A stretch of 64,000 nt of DNA from Branchiostoma floridae (lineage: Eukaryota > Chordata > Leptocardii > Amphioxiformes > Branchiostomatidae), in the NCBI RefSeq assembly GCF_000003815.2, contig NC_049987.1:20410671-20474670 (forward strand), written 5' to 3'. The position numbers and the translations under genes are program-made. The notes under the pieces are model-generated. The model worked only from the letters and a program-made list of their open reading frames with translations. It did not search any database and had not been told where the DNA came from. Position 1 is the stretch's first letter. Every line of letters starts with the position of its first letter. Of this stretch, positions 1 through 12,905 are shown one piece after another.

Positions 1-37
1 AGATACCAGTGTCCATAGCTAATGGACTCTCCTTGGC

Positions 38-104
38 CGGCTGCACTCCTTGGCCAGCTTTGATATTACATTTAAGTATATCATGCCGCCGGTAAATCTG
101 CCGA
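38..104. repeat. Fragment of a palindromic element family (right end)
   Basis: The words CTCCTTGGCCAGCTTTG and GGTAAATCTGCC recur at the ends of the intact copy at 38162-38362 and of the interrupted copy at 62600-62955. Only one end is present here, because the window starts inside or beside the element. Confidence 0.4.
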
Positions 105-651
105 AAAGGTCATGCAGGCCCCTCTTTTAAAAAGTTTAATTTCTTCAGATGCCCACGAACCAAGACATCCACACAGTGTGCACCACATGTCATGGTTCGT
201 AAGTGCTGTACAGGTAAATGAGTCACGGCAGGTAAGTCTTGCACAGGTGAGTTACCCGTGACAGGTACGGCCGTACAGGCATGTTGACATGTGTATGGGT
301 GATTGACAGCGGGAGATGCTCCCGAGGTGAAAGATGTCAACATGGGAGACTTGTTACAACGTTATTCCCAGAAATACCAAGCCTGCATGGGCGCGCATAG
401 TCTTTCTTACATTCTTAAAAGACCACACCGCCTTACTAGTATTTCCTTAGTTCTCTGGCATATTGAAGTGAAAAATTGGAAGCAGACATCATAAAAGCAA
501 AGAGCTGACAGGAAAACTTGTGTTGTATTCACTCCATGAACCTGAGTGCACCAAGGTATAAACCTCATCCTCAGGGCTTTGTTATGAAAATACTGTTTTT
601 CTAGTAAAAATTTTCTTTCAATGCAGAGAAAGATGAAGAAAGACTAAATGC

Positions 652-764
652 AGTAGCCTGGGTACCATCCAATTTCTACCGGGCCTCCTTACACTCGCTA
701 CCCTAAAAAAATACAGTAGTGAGAGAAAGGAGCCCCGATAGAAATCGGATGGTACCTAGGCTAT
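652..764. mobile_element. Short hairpin element (MITE-like)
   Basis: The two halves are inverted copies: the left arm starts TAGCCTGGGTACCATCC and the right arm ends GGATGGTACCTAGGCTA, with only a few bases of loop. The flanks TAAATGCAG and TGAATGCAG match at 8 of 9 positions, which would fit an imperfect 9-bp target-site duplication. It has no coding capacity. Confidence 0.65.
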
Positions 765-1017
765 GAATGCAGTTGCAGGACTAGTAAAAGACAGCAGATT
801 CAGAACACAGTGAATGATGATGATGATGATGAGAGAAGCAACAAATAGGAACTACGTACTCTACTATGATAATCCTCCACACCTGTGTTTCCTGTTTATT
901 GCTGGTGCAGTAAGTCAGAGTCAAGTATATTACATGATTGTGTAACATGGTTGAACGTACAGGCCACCGACAGAGAAACGATTCGCACACACTGGGATGC
1001 AACGACAGACTATAAAG

Positions 1018-1660
1018 GGTGTGCCTAAATACCACAAACGACCACAAACGACTCGGAAATACCACAAACGACCACAAACGACTCTAGTATACAGTGTATA
1101 TTGGTCAAAGACCTTGTGTGGCGCTCTGGAGACATTGTTTACACATTTATGAATTTAAAAAACGCAGCAAGTCCTGCGTATTCACCAGTTATTTCGACTT
1201 AGTCCGCCGGTTTCAAGATCGAAGCGATTCTGCGCTGTCAATGAATGCGTGCCTGCATTTGAGGCTGAAAAACACTTAGTATACAAGTTTTATAAGTTGA
1301 CAATGATAGAATAGTGCCATGCTATAATCTATGAACCAACAGCGTCCATAGTTTTATCGTCCTGTCGTCTATGGAGCCGTGGATCCGGAAGGTATCGAGA
1401 ACTTCCCCATGCAGACTCCTAGCACGGCCGATCCAACATGGCGGCCGAGAATCGCTTCGATCTTGAAACCGGCGGACTAACTTGAAATAACTGGTGAATA
1501 CGCAGGACTTGCTGCATTTTTTAAATTCATAAATGTGTAAACAATGTCTCCAGAGCTACACAAGGTCTTTGACCCATATACACTGCATTTTAGAGTCGTT
1601 TGTGGTCGTTTGTGGTATTTCCGAGTCGTTTGTGGTCGTTTGTGGTATTTAGGCAGACCG
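1018..1660. mobile_element. Palindromic MITE with 10-bp target-site duplication
   Basis: About 220 bp at each end are inverted copies and include the repeated word ACCACAAACG (four times per arm). The arms read inward through matching blocks, for example AAGTCCTGCGTATTCACCAG on the left and its complement near 1490. The direct repeat GACTATAAAG flanks the unit at 1008-1017 and 1661-1670. A 9-10 bp duplication fits the Mutator-like superfamily; that assignment is an inference. Confidence 0.8.
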
Positions 1661-1924
1661 GACTATAAAGTAAAGTAACTTTTAAGGCTGGCACTCGTTG
1701 ACCTTGAGTAGTACTAAATTCTACACAATGTACACAAAATGTACTTATTGTTCGTTTTTACGCTTTGAGCTATGAAAGTTGACCAATCATAATTGTGCCT
1801 GCTCCACTCTGCTGTGCAAAGAGATGAAGTCTGGTCAAACCGAAAATTGTTAATCAACGATCTCAATTCTTTTATACTTCTGGTAGAATGGTAAAAGAAG
1901 TTTGATTTAAGTAAAAATTTTAGG

Positions 1925-2200
1925 GTAGTCCCATGCCTTTTTTGAGGCCGTAGGGGCAGTGGGCACTGTATCTGTTATCCACATACCTAGGGCACAGTAT
2001 TGAAAGCTAGAGCCCGTCTCTCTCCTTCCATCGCCTTTAATCACCCAAAGTCAGGTATTTTTACACCTGCATGAGTGAAGTGAGGAAAGTCGTATAATAA
2101 AGTGCCTTACCGAAGGGACAACATCAGTGGCATATGATGGGATTTGAACCCATTACCCATGGGGCCTGGGCCCAAAACTACAATCACACAAACAGAAGGC
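1925..2200 (-). repeat. tRNA-derived SINE, family 1 (minus)
   Basis: On the minus strand a tRNA-like B box (GGGTTCAAATCCC, at about 2139-2151) is followed by the family body: a stretch around AAGGCACTTTA, then ACCTGACTTTGGGTGA, and the tail word with GGCCTCAAAAAAGGCATG. The same body occurs at 29255-29425, 29960-30165, 31760-31925, 39346-39520 and 46793-47020. It is not a functional tRNA gene because no cloverleaf closes. Confidence 0.6.
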
Positions 2201-3144
2201 TTGATGTATATACATGTAACTATGCATTTGCCAAATCCCAAGACAACTCATTTTGCCAGTCTTAAGACCAGATGCCCTTGAACCTTACCAACCTCAGGAA
2301 TGTACAGTAGACACAGTTATTTGCAAGTTCATGCCCGTAGGCTACAATGTAGTTACAAGTACATGGTACATACAAGATAGGGAATATGGATGTAAAAATG
2401 AAACGTGATAGATATAATTATGTTTGATACGGGTGTTCCGGACCGTGTGAAAAATTTCCGCATCACGCAGGCTCAAAGTTTGTATCACACAGGCTTTCTT
2501 CGAGTAAATCGAACCATTTCGAGCGGGCCGAGTGCGGCACGGTTGGCAATTCGAATGCCTGATTCGGACGTTGGATAATTGCTGTTGTAACACTTTTTGT
2601 TCGAGGGCACCAAATTTGTTCAACTTCTGGCGCATTTCGCACGCCCTCCGGCAACTACTCAAATACTAGTGTTGACTATATCTAGACCTCAGCCGAGAGA
2701 CCGTCAACTTGGGAACGGAGTGTCGCGAAAACCGCGAAAGGTTGGATTTGAGTTCTAATTCGGAAGCTGAGGAAGACAAAGAGTCCCTCTTTTTCTACAT
2801 TTTGTGATTTTAAGATGAAAGTGGCTTTCTGTTCGCCCGTATTGTGGAACAGCTGGGGAATACAATTATAGGGGAAAGAGAAGAGAGGTACACTCTTAAT
2901 TCGATATTCAGATATGAATCACACTGTTTTGTCACTCAGTTTTATGATAAAACCCTGTGCGGCCTCCAGGCCAAGTTTGTCTTTCGTTGCATCCTAGTGC
3001 GTGCGGATCGTTTTTCTGTGTCCTGTACGTTTGGACACGTTCCAGAATTATGTAATATACTTGACTTTGTCTTTACCATCAACAGCACTTACTGCACCAG
3101 CAATAAACAGGAAACACAGGTGTGGAGGATTATCATAGTAGAGT

Positions 3145-3350
3145 GCTAGTTGTCTGGTTAATGACTCTGCGTTTGGACCATGAGGTCGTGGGTTTGAACC
3201 CTGGTTACTTGACATGCATGCTAATGGAAAGGGTGTTCTTAGGCGTGGACGATAGGTTGTGGTCCACTGTTCATCGTGCTTGTGGAAAGTGCTGGGGAAT
3301 TTCTTCAGTACCGGTACAATGAACAATAAACAACAAACCTGGAAATATAC
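3145..3350 (+). repeat. tRNA-derived SINE-like repeat
   Basis: It starts with a tRNA-like segment holding a B box (GGGTTTGAACCC at about 3188-3199) and ends in an A-rich tail (AACAATAAACAACAAA). It abuts the right arm of the 858-3144 element, so it may have inserted there. The body differs from SINE family 1. Confidence 0.45.
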
Positions 3351-5280
3351 TGTACATTGCATTTGTCTTCATCTCTGTCACAAGTGGAAGAATAATAGAT
3401 CTAACTCTTCAGCCCTTCAGAGTTAATCATAAACTGGTTTGGGATCATCTTTTTGTTATTTTCCAACATTCTCAGTGGTTGGGAAGAAATTAAAGTTTTG
3501 GGAAGAAGTTAAAGTTCATGGTGTTTGATATTTGCCCTTAAGCTATTCTAAGTTATTTTTTCTGTACATCAAACATTGCTTTTATTCTACTGGTTGGGAA
3601 AAATCCCTTCAAAATTCACGTCAGAAGTACAATGGAGAAGTATGCTCCTGGACCCCCTCAATGCTTCCTGTCTTTGCTACATACTGTACAGCTGCAACTT
3701 GATCAAAGGACACACAGACATCTAAAGCAGGAGGAGAGGCTGCTTTTCTTAGTTGATCCGCTGACAAGCAAATTTCCCTTTGGCAGGTGCATTACGAAAA
3801 GATCAGACAGTATCAGAATCTAAAAAGCCATACGATTTACATTGAAAGGTTTTTCGCCAAGTTAGAGGTCCAGGTAAACTCGGTAGGAGGCAACACAGCT
3901 CTTTGTTACTGATTAAAAGTCCATTAGAAACAACTTTGGCTGAATCCTGAGATTTTTACACAGAGTCAAAGCTAAGGTTAAAGGTGCTGCGTGCACATGT
4001 TTGCAGACACGTGCACACACTGTAAAAGGGGAAATATGTGTTTTGGTTTTATGTTTGCAATACCATTTTTTTTCTGTCATTGACTACTGCCAACATCGCA
4101 TTTTTACCGTCCATGAACATTTATACAGCACATGAAGTTCAACGTGAAGCTGTTTTGATTTTTTTTAATGCATGTCAAATTATTAGATGACTGGAAAAAT
4201 GTATCAAAATATATAGCAGTCCATCATGAAGGCAGTTCCTTCATTTATGACATCTAATAAGTGGTCAGGAGGGTTGAACAATTATGGTGAACCAAATAAA
4301 CCAAGAAAGTCTTCAATTTTGTTCTTTTGTTCTTCTTCTTTGACCTTGGAATCAACTAGGGCATTCTATGACACCAGGATATGTGTCTGATATTTCTTTT
4401 TGGCAATCTGCCGCAATCATTTGCTCATTTTACAGCTGTTTTGTAAGATTTACTGTATGGTTGAAAAGTTTCTTTTGGGGGAGGGGGAGTGGGGTGCGAA
4501 AATTGATGCGCACGTGGATGTCATCTATATAATCAAATCAATGTGGCCACATGTAAAAAAATGAAGCAGTTACAAGTAAGAATTAAGAGGTAGGTGCATG
4601 TGTGGAACTCCGAAATAAGATGGTATACAGTACTATGATCCACTGTTTGTAGTCTTCATAAGACTTTAGGAGCATATAAAGGGATTATCTATGTAGAGTC
4701 CCCCGCTGGTCTGTTGAACTTCACATGGGTTTTTATGGGGAAAATATTTGAACTTGGATCAGACGCAAGTCACAAGGCAGGGGGGAAAATGATCTCTGTT
4801 TACCATTTTGGCACATGTGTGGTAGTTTCAATATTTTTGCTTTTTTGTGGGCATTTTTCAAACGGAGAGTAAGAATTGATCCCTGCTTTGCCTGGAGTAA
4901 TGTCAGCATGTGTTAGAAACTTTGGAGGAGGCTTTGTGGACATTACATTTGGAAGCTTGGAGTGGAGACTAGCCGACTGCTGCTTACTGCAATTCTACAA
5001 GCAGAGGTTGAGTCACAGAGATATAGTAGTAGTCGGGAAATTTACAGGTGCACTCCTCTCCCCTCTGCCACAGAACGGAACGGTACAAGCCTTTTAAATC
5101 TGATCACTTTGACACATTCCCTTTGACACTGGGGACTGATGAAGATATACAATGTAGTCTCTCTTAGGAACACACAACGGTTGGTAATGATACAAGAAAG
5201 GGGCTATAAGAAGGAACAAAGCAACAGTGGTCGTTGAAAATTTGGTCTGGTATACTTTTGTGTTTATTTATATTAATTAT
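3351..5280. other. Non-coding stretch without recognisable features
   Basis: AT-rich sequence without a convincing open frame, hairpin or tandem repeat. A short segment near 4498-4560 (GATGCGCACGTGGATGTCATC) resembles the right end of the inverted-repeat element at 24816-25318. Confidence 0.5.
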
Positions 5281-6320
5281 TACCTCCATGAAAAAATGGA
5301 GGTATAGTTTTGAGTGTGTCTGTGTGTGTGTGTGTGTGTCTGTGTGTCCGCATATTTGTGGTCATCATAACTTGAGAACCTCTTGATGGACTACGATGAT
5401 ATTTAATATGTGGGTAGGGGTTGGGAAGGTGTGTGACCTTGGTACTGCAGCGCAACTTCGGGTTTTGCTATCTCGGTGTTCTGAACATGCTATGGTCAAG
5501 ATTTTTAAGTATTAGATAGCTCTTGTGCTCAGGAAAAAATGACGTAAGTTTTGGCCCCCTAGCGTCTAGTTTTGGGATAGCAGGGGCATTTTTGTCAAAA
5601 CCTTCTGACGAGGATAACTCAAGAAGGGAACAACGGATTTTCATGATTTTTTGGTATGTAGGTACCTTAGACAATGTTGTACAAGATTAAATACTAATTA
5701 TGCAAAATAGGAGTACATTTGCATAATTAATGAGAATATTCTACCATAGCAATTTTTTCAATGTATCTCTTGTCCCGTACGTGATATGGTCGTGACATTT
5801 AGGTGGTAGATAGCTTTCAGTGTCATGACAAAGTGAGGCAAGTTTCAGCCCCCTAACATTTAATTTGGGAACTGCAGGGGCGTTTTTGTCAAGACATTCC
5901 AAAGAGGATAACTGCAGAAAGGATTGACGGATTGGCATCATATTATGCATGCAAGTACCTTAGGCAAAGATGTTTATAATGATATACATGTTATGCAAAT
6001 GAGGAGTTAATTTGCATAATTAATGAGGAAATTGTATAATTCCTTTGTGTTCAATAACTGGACTTCAATAAAATTAACACATGTTAATATGATAGGTGGA
6101 ATATAAGCAGATACCAAGTATGATAATGAGGAACGTATTTGCATAATTTATGTAGAAATTGCAAAACCGCTTTATGATTAATAATGGGAATTTTATAATT
6201 GTGACATGTGTACGTTTGTCAATGATGAACAACACCATGCATAAATTATGTTAATGTCTTAGTCAGTTGCATGAAATTTACAAAAGCTCTAAATTTTCAT
6301 GGAGGTATGAGGTCGCCGAA
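5281..6320. mobile_element. 1-kb non-autonomous element with ACCTCCATG ends
   Basis: The left end TACCTCCATGAAAA is mirrored by TTTTCATGGAGGTA at 6294-6307. A (TG)n tract occupies 5317-5348. Two diverged internal units, about 5430-5700 and 5740-6020, share CTTAGACAA/CTTAGGCAA contexts and ATTTGCATAATTAATGAG, so the element contains an internal duplication. A fragment of its left part recurs at 34505-34620. No protein is encoded. Confidence 0.6.
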
Positions 6321-6589
6321 CTCTAGTTTACTTTTGTTTTGTAAGAAAGTTTAGCATTGTACTAAGATTACTACAAACACAGATGAGCTTCCATGATGAA
6401 AGGGGTTTCAGTTACCCACTGCACACGTATCGCTGACTGGCAAAGTGAGAAGCACGTGTATCAAGACTATTTTACGTCACTAAAGACCTCTTCCCTGTTT
6501 GTTTTGGACGGCTTCTCAGCACAGATGAAGGTTCATGCTGCCTGCAGACTGCCGAGAAAAGATGTCTAACAGAAAGATAGACAGATGGT

Positions 6590-8290
6590 AGCCCCTTCCA
6601 GCCATATCTGCGTCATCTATCGGACATGTTTTGTCTGGTAAAAGCACTGAAGAGCAAACTCAGCCTAAGATCCTTTATGATAAGATGTAGATGATTATAC
6701 AGACCTGAAGTCAATGACCTGGGGCAGCCTTCAGATGGCTGTGGAAAGAATATTGTTTTTGATTGTTATTTTGTCCATGGTGAATTCCACTTGTATTGTC
6801 TGTGTCAGTTGGAATAGCCCTTTGTAATAGCCACAGGCTAGTTAGGCAGCAATGGCTGTAAAGTGCTGTGCATGCTGAATAATATAATTACCCCGTTTTA
6901 TTGTACAATCCTCCGTAGCAAGGAGGTTAACCTCCTTATATTTAATATCTGTAGTAACTGCTGGCTCCTTCTGTTGGCAAGCCAAAAGATTGGGCCAGCC
7001 ATTGTTGTGGAAGGTGTTACCTGGTCACTGCATGAAGCTATTTTTGCATCATCCGTCGGACATGTTTTGTCTGGTAAAAGGGCTGATGAGCAAACTCAGC
7101 ATATTACAAATGTAGATCCTTTAAGATGTATAGACTATACAGACCAGGCCAATAACCTGGGGAAAAGGTCTTGCAGCCTGAAGACTGATGTGGAAAAAAA
7201 TCTCAAAGACGGAACTACACGTACAGTATACAACATTATTACTAGCCACATGAATAGCCTGCGTACAATCCTCCATAGCAAGGACGTTAACCTTCTTGTC
7301 CATAGTAACAGCTGAACTGAAGAACTCCACTGATATCAGCATAAGGAATTTTCAAAAAGCCAGCAAGGGTCAAGAACAGCAGTTACGTATACCATAATAG
7401 TAAATGTAGAAAGCAAACATTTGTGAGCAAATGCAGGACGATTCCCCCGTTTTATTGTACAATCCTCTGTAGCAAGGAGATTAACCTCCTTGTCTGTAGT
7501 AACTGCTGGTTCCTTCTGTTGGCAAGCAAAAAGATTGGGCCAGCAATTGTTGTGGAAGGTGTTACCTGGTGACCGCATGAAGCTATTTTTGCATCATCCG
7601 TCGAACATGTTTTGTCTGGTACAAGCGCTGATGAGCAAACTCAGCGTATTAGATCCTTTAAGATGTATAGACTATATATATACAGACCAGGCCAATAACC
7701 TGGGGAAAATGTCTTGCTTGCAGCCTGAAGACTGCTGATGTTTTGTCTTGTAAAAGCGCTGATGAGCAAGCAAAGTCAGCGTAAGATCCTACAGTAGCAG
7801 AATAGGAAAGAAATCTCAAGCAGCTGCAGACATACAGGGCATTACTACCAGCCACATGGACATACGTATTTGCATCATCTCTTAGATACGTTTGGTCTCT
7901 TGATAAAAGCAAAGTCAGCGTAAGATCCTACAGATCGCTTATACCCTCCTCACATTAGGCGAAAATTGATTGGACAACGAGTCTGCGAGCTCTAAATTAC
8001 GAGGAGGCATGACCCTGATGCAGAGGAAGAAATGGCAGAGTTCCCCCCTTCCTGTCAGGGTCATGCCTCCTCGTAATTTAGAGCTCGCAGACTCGTCGTC
8101 CGATCGATTTTTGCCTAATGTGAGGGGGGTATAAGGAAAGCAATCTCAAGCTAAGATGGACATAATACAGACATAAAGGACTTAACTACCAGCCACATGA
8201 AGTCATGTTTATGTCATATGTTAGACATGTTTGGTCTGGTAAAAGTGCTGAAACAGATGAACAAACTAAGTTGAGATCAGAAAATGTTCA
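6590..8290. repeat. Diverged tandem/dispersed repeat cluster
   Basis: The segment at 6888-7200 recurs at 7443-7760 (period about 555 bp), sharing TGTACAATCCTC, GGCAAGC, TTGTTGTGGAAGGTGTTACC and GACATGTTTTGTCTGGTA. Shorter pieces of the same unit lie near 6600-6760, 7255-7290, 7860-7930 and 8190-8290. Open frames here are short and differ between copies, so I read this as a non-coding repeat array. Confidence 0.6.
7938..8132. mobile_element. Near-perfect hairpin element
   Basis: Arms of about 80 bp match inverted almost without mismatch: GAGTCTGCGAGCTCTAAATT and ACGAGGAGGCATGACCCTGA on the left reappear complemented on the right, with a loop of about 35 bp. The outer ends read TTATACCC and GGGTATAA. 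Such high arm identity suggests a recent insertion or gene conversion between the arms. Confidence 0.75.
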
Positions 8291-8734
8291 GACAGAAGGG
8301 AAAATGAGGCAAAGGCCGCGGCCACGCAGATTCAACTTTCTGGTTATCTTTTAAAAAACCTGGTATGATAGCCAGAGTCCTCACACTGCATTCGCATTCA
8401 AACCCTTTCTCATCAAACATTAGGTACTTAATAGTTAATGTGCATGGGTATTTACAATGAGGTCCCAAATGCAAAGGAGAATATTGTATACGTGAGTACA
8501 CTGTTGACAAGTTATTTTTGGAACCGCATCTGTAAGCAACAACACCTAGAACATGATTCACCGGAATGTGAACTGGTCAGCAGTGCCCTGAGGAAGGTTA
8601 TGGGAATGCCAGTTGAACAAAACGTGTTGTGTACAGATAATATTGTCCTTTCCATTTATTCATGTTTTGTAAATTTCTTTTAAACACGAGTCAAATAAAT
8701 AAAAAATCCAAAACACGACTGTTGAATTTGTAGT

Positions 8735-8815
8735 CCCTTCCGGGGTGCATGTCTAGAATTTGAACCCATAACCCCCGGGTCTAAAATCCATTGCCAAGAC
8801 CAATCGCGCTGCGAC
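8735..8815 (-). repeat. tRNA-like SINE head (minus)
   Basis: On the minus strand a tRNA-like stretch ends in a B-box-like GGGTTCAAATTCTAG. No full cloverleaf is evident, so this is a SINE head or tRNA pseudogene. Confidence 0.4.
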
Positions 8816-9029
8816 TTTTGGGTTAGGAAGTTTTGGCTTTTCACTTGAACAAATTCCTTAAAGAAGAAGACAAGCCACCTGCAGCATTTGCAAGACATGA
8901 AATAAGAACTCCGCTGCCATCAGCGTAAGGAATTTTCAAGAAGCCAGCAAGGATCAAGAATGCAGTAACCATAGTTCAAGTAGAAAGCAGACATTTGCGA
9001 GCAAATGCTGGAAGATTCCCCCTCTTCAT

Positions 9030-10560
9030 CGTATTAATGTTGTTTTAGGGAAATTTGTGTTATAAATGACACAAAGAATTTCCATAGCAAAGAACTGAAC
9101 GAAACAAATTGAATGAGATTTCACCATCAAATAGACTTTTATTCTATCAAGTTTTCCATGTAAAACTAAAATTTGTTCTTAATTCACACTATGCTATGTT
9201 TCATCAGTTCCTTTAGTTTGTACATGATTTACAGCAAGACATGATTGAAATACTGTGTGGTGTAACACTGTAATGTCTACAGAAGGATTTTTTTCTGTAC
9301 CAACAATTATTCTAGGTACTATCTTTTGACCGTCTCAAATTTCTCCAATAAAAAGATCGGATGTTACACATTTTTCATATTGCCGCATGAAATCCAACTT
9401 ATCTAAGACACTATCTGGCCCAAATTGTTCAGTATTCTAAGTTCTACACCTTCTGACTGTTTGATATTACCTACCTGTAATTTGAACAGTGAATCGGCTA
9501 ATACACCAAAAATTAAGACAAATACTAATGATACACATTGTACAGTGTATGTCTCCTACTCACAACCAAAACATTTAAATAACCCGAAAGGCAAACTTTC
9601 TCAATGCAAAGAAAGCCTATTGCTTATGTTACAGACAACAGCAACAAAATGTTAGGAGTCATGCTAATTCCCCCCTTCAACTTGAGACTGCGACCATGCT
9701 GCTACTGAGTGATAAAATTTTTGGGAGATGCTCAACAAATTTCATACAGAACAAAATTTTAAAACTTTTCATTGCTTTGTTTTCTTGTAAATCATACTTT
9801 TACATAATATTCCAATCATTAAATAAAGGATCACTCAAATATAACTTTGGCTGCTGTGAGATCGCTGTCAAGTAGAAAGGGGGCCTTAGGACAGTAACTA
9901 TTTTTAATAGATAAGACTATACATGTATTTTCATATTTTACCCCTTCCCATACAGACAAGTATACAGCCTTACAGGCATTTCAAAACTGGCAGATGTCAA
10001 ACAGTGATAAAGTCTGAATTAGGAACGAGAAGTCAACATTCAACTTCAACATAAAACAAGCCACGCCAATTTAATTCAATGGTTCAATGGCCAAGCGAAT
10101 TGACAGAGCGCTCAATGAATTTCATTGATAGAAAAACACAAATTCAGTTAAGAATGCAGCATTGACTAATGTGCAACAGTCGAGAGAGATACATTTTGTA
10201 CCCCCTTACATGTAATTGGACACTCTTCAATTTCAGGTGAATTCAAATTTTCTGTTTTTGTCTTGTTGACCCGATAGTAAATTTTACTTAAAACTTCTGA
10301 GACCCAAGAAAATAAATTGGTGTGGATTTTCACAATAAAGACGGTGGTCCTACTGCATCTGGTGTACGATGGATGCTTTCTCCTCCTTCACATCATCAGG
10401 TCACCATCTCAAGATACCCCAAGATGCAGCCTCAAGACATGGATGCACACCTGAAAAAAGGTGAAAGAAAAAAAGAAATTAAGTTAAACTTATTTGTTCT
10501 CTTTCTGCATAACCAACAAAACCACCTTAAGGTGTAACACACCTGTTTTGAATGTATACT
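9030..10560. other. AT-rich, low-repeat stretch; possibly untranslated
   Basis: No conserved coding frame is visible on either strand. On the minus strand the sequence after CCTTTTTTCAG (about 10446-10456) looks like a splice acceptor, and an AATAAA on the same strand lies near 9140. This could therefore be the 3-prime end of an unseen minus-strand transcript. The evidence is weak. Confidence 0.25.
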
Positions 10561-11278
10561 TAGGTACAAGCTGCGTAAGGTTGGACAGCGGGGTTTGATC
10601 CACTCAAACCAGAAAGGACCGTTACTCTTATTGATAAGTGTGATGGGTTCTTTAAGGTGCTTGAGGTCTGGCTTTCTTCAAAAGTTGTATCCACAACCAA
10701 GGAAATAAATAAGTGTGGCCAAATATAGACCATGGAGGCTTTGTGGTTTTTACCTTGACCTTGCATGTGTAAGGCCACACCACTTTATTTCCTTGCTTCT
10801 TTTATGAAGTAAACTAAGCAAGACATTGGAACAGAGGAGTCAGAGGACTTGGAGTGAAACCTGCATCTGGTGTACATGACACAGTCATTCTTCAACTATT
10901 TGAACTGTAAATTACACAGTCATGAATTGTACATCTGCTCCCTGATACAGTCTGTACCAAGGTACTGTACAGACATTCTCTTCACACTCTGTTTGCAGTT
11001 CACCATCATTCTCTTAAAACTGAGAACAAACATATCAAAGCTGCGTTCAAAAACATGAATTGCATCTGAACTTGGAGTTGGAGAGGATACGAGGTCTTCA
11101 AAATAGACTCCTGAGTACAAGAAAGTCAGGGTTGAGCAAGTTCAGACTAAACCAGTCAAGTTCATGTCCAATGTTGCACACATGTGCAGAATCTCACAAG
11201 TCCAGGCTCAGTCTCTGGTGTCAACAGCAACACTGATGGCCAGCTTGTGAAGATGATGTGTTACGCAGTTAAAGGCAG

Positions 11279-11560
11279 GCTCTACAGGCCTATACAGATA
11301 TAGAAGCTGGGGTGTTACACCAAAGGGTGATTACACTGGCTATACAATATACATGTAAATGCTGGTGTGTTATGCCAAAGGGCAGCTATACTGGCTCTAC
11401 AGAATGATACAGATACAGAGCTGGTAACGTTACGTTATGCTGAGGAACGGTTACACTGGCTATGCAGATAGAGAAGCTTGTATTACACCAAAGGGCATGT
11501 TCTACCAGCTTTATAGATACAGAAGTTGGTACCACTGAAGGGCAGTTACATTTAGTTACA
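11279..11560. repeat. Degenerate tandem repeat (about 55-70 bp units)
   Basis: Roughly five diverged copies of a unit with the order tacagata-tagaagctgg-gttacaccaaaggg-ttacactggctat. Spacing varies because of indels. It has no coding potential. Confidence 0.55.
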
Positions 11561-12687
11561 CATGTACATGTTTATACAATACCCGTACAGAAACTTGTGT
11601 GCCACAAACAAGGCGGTGCTGACGGCATGTGCCTTTTTAGTTCAGACTGGAAGGAGTTGTAAAATGCCACTTGGCAGAAAGGTGGCCCAGAATGTGCGCC
11701 GGAGCATTGGCTATTTAATGTTTTGTGGTGCAATCGTTATTGTGTAACTTTCTAAACAATTTTTGTGTGGACCACGAGCAATTCGAGTTGACGGAAGGGC
11801 AAGGGGCAAGCAGAATTACACAGGGGGCAAAGAGAATTGAGGGGGGGGGGGAATTGAGTTATAGGGAAAGTCCGTCGGCAAAGCTGAATGGGTCAGGGAA
11901 AAGCTGAATGAGTTGGGAGGGGGTGAAAATGTAAGTCTTCAATGTTGGAAAGAGATATTAACAGTGCACTTCTTTTACTGGTATAAACTTAACAGTGTAG
12001 AGAGTTAAGTGCTTACTAGTTGTTTCACTATGATAACCGATAAAGGTCAAGTTGAAATCCTTTTAACAGTTGAGTCCAATTTCCTGTTTGCTCCCATGGA
12101 TTTGACCTTGGGAGAACGACCTCTAACGGCAGATGTTCCGCCTGCGGTGGGAAGAATTTCCAGGCCGTGACCGCCTCGCGCCGGGTTGTACAATGTACAT
12201 AAAACAAATACTTTGTCTGTGTACCGATCCAACTTCGTCATTCTCACTTTGTAAGGCCACACCTCTAACATTAGATTTAGAAGATGGGACGTACATCGCG
12301 ATGTTAACAATGTCAATGTCAATGAACCGCATTGCAGCTGAGGATACAAGACCGGAGGAAAATATGTACATCTACCAAATAGCAGGTCCTCAAGCAACTG
12401 GATTTGATTTTACAAATTTCTAAATCTTCTTCGATGAGTCAGCAATGATTGACATGTCAGGGTCAGAGGTCACCACTAATCGATCAGTAGACTAGGGAGA
12501 AGAGGGAGTACTGGACGCCTTTAAGGTGTTAGCATGAAAGTTCATCTATGTTGGTAAATGACATTGAGAAAAAGACTAAACTTTACTTAACCAACACCAA
12601 GTTTAATTGGGACTTACCCCAAATTTTCAGCCAACTGTCTTGTTCACGGAATGGACCCGTCTGCTGTAGCTTCCGGACGTGACGTCA

Positions 12688-12905
12688 GGGACACACGACT
12701 GCAGCAAAGGTTCGTAAATGCCAGATAACCTGTGTCGCCCCCTGTGTCTTGAAAAAGTCAAAATCCTTGACTCAGAGCTGGTATTCTTTGAGTGAAGGAG
12801 GCTGTGTATATTCGCGCCCACCGTCCATCGCTGAACAGAGACGGGGGGCAACACAGGTTACCGGTATCTGGCATTTACAACCCTTTGCTGTAGTCGTGTG
12901 CCTGA
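12688..12905. mobile_element. Hairpin element
   Basis: CACACGACTGCAGCAAAG, GTAAATGCCAGATA and ACCTGTGTCGCCCCCTGT on the left recur inverted at about 12836-12905. The loop is about 90 bp. No target-site duplication could be assigned. Confidence 0.6.

Larger units (their letters stand above)
858..3144. mobile_element. 2.3-kb element with inverted terminal arms
   Basis: About 150 bp at 858-1007 recur inverted at 2979-3144. The arms share CTCTACTATGATAATCC, the following CACACCTGTGTTTCCTG and, after an indel, GTCAAGTATATTACAT and GATGCAACGA. The left arm stops exactly where the palindromic element at 1018-1660 was inserted. The interior (1671-2978) contains a SINE at 1925-2200 and a short open stretch on the minus strand near 2463-2654 that I cannot identify. 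It looks like a non-autonomous or decayed DNA transposon carrying younger insertions. Confidence 0.6.

Noticed and set aside
6863-7315. 150-residue open frame
   Set aside because: It lies wholly within the tandem repeat cluster; the second copy at 7490-7738 does not keep the frame, and no motif is present.
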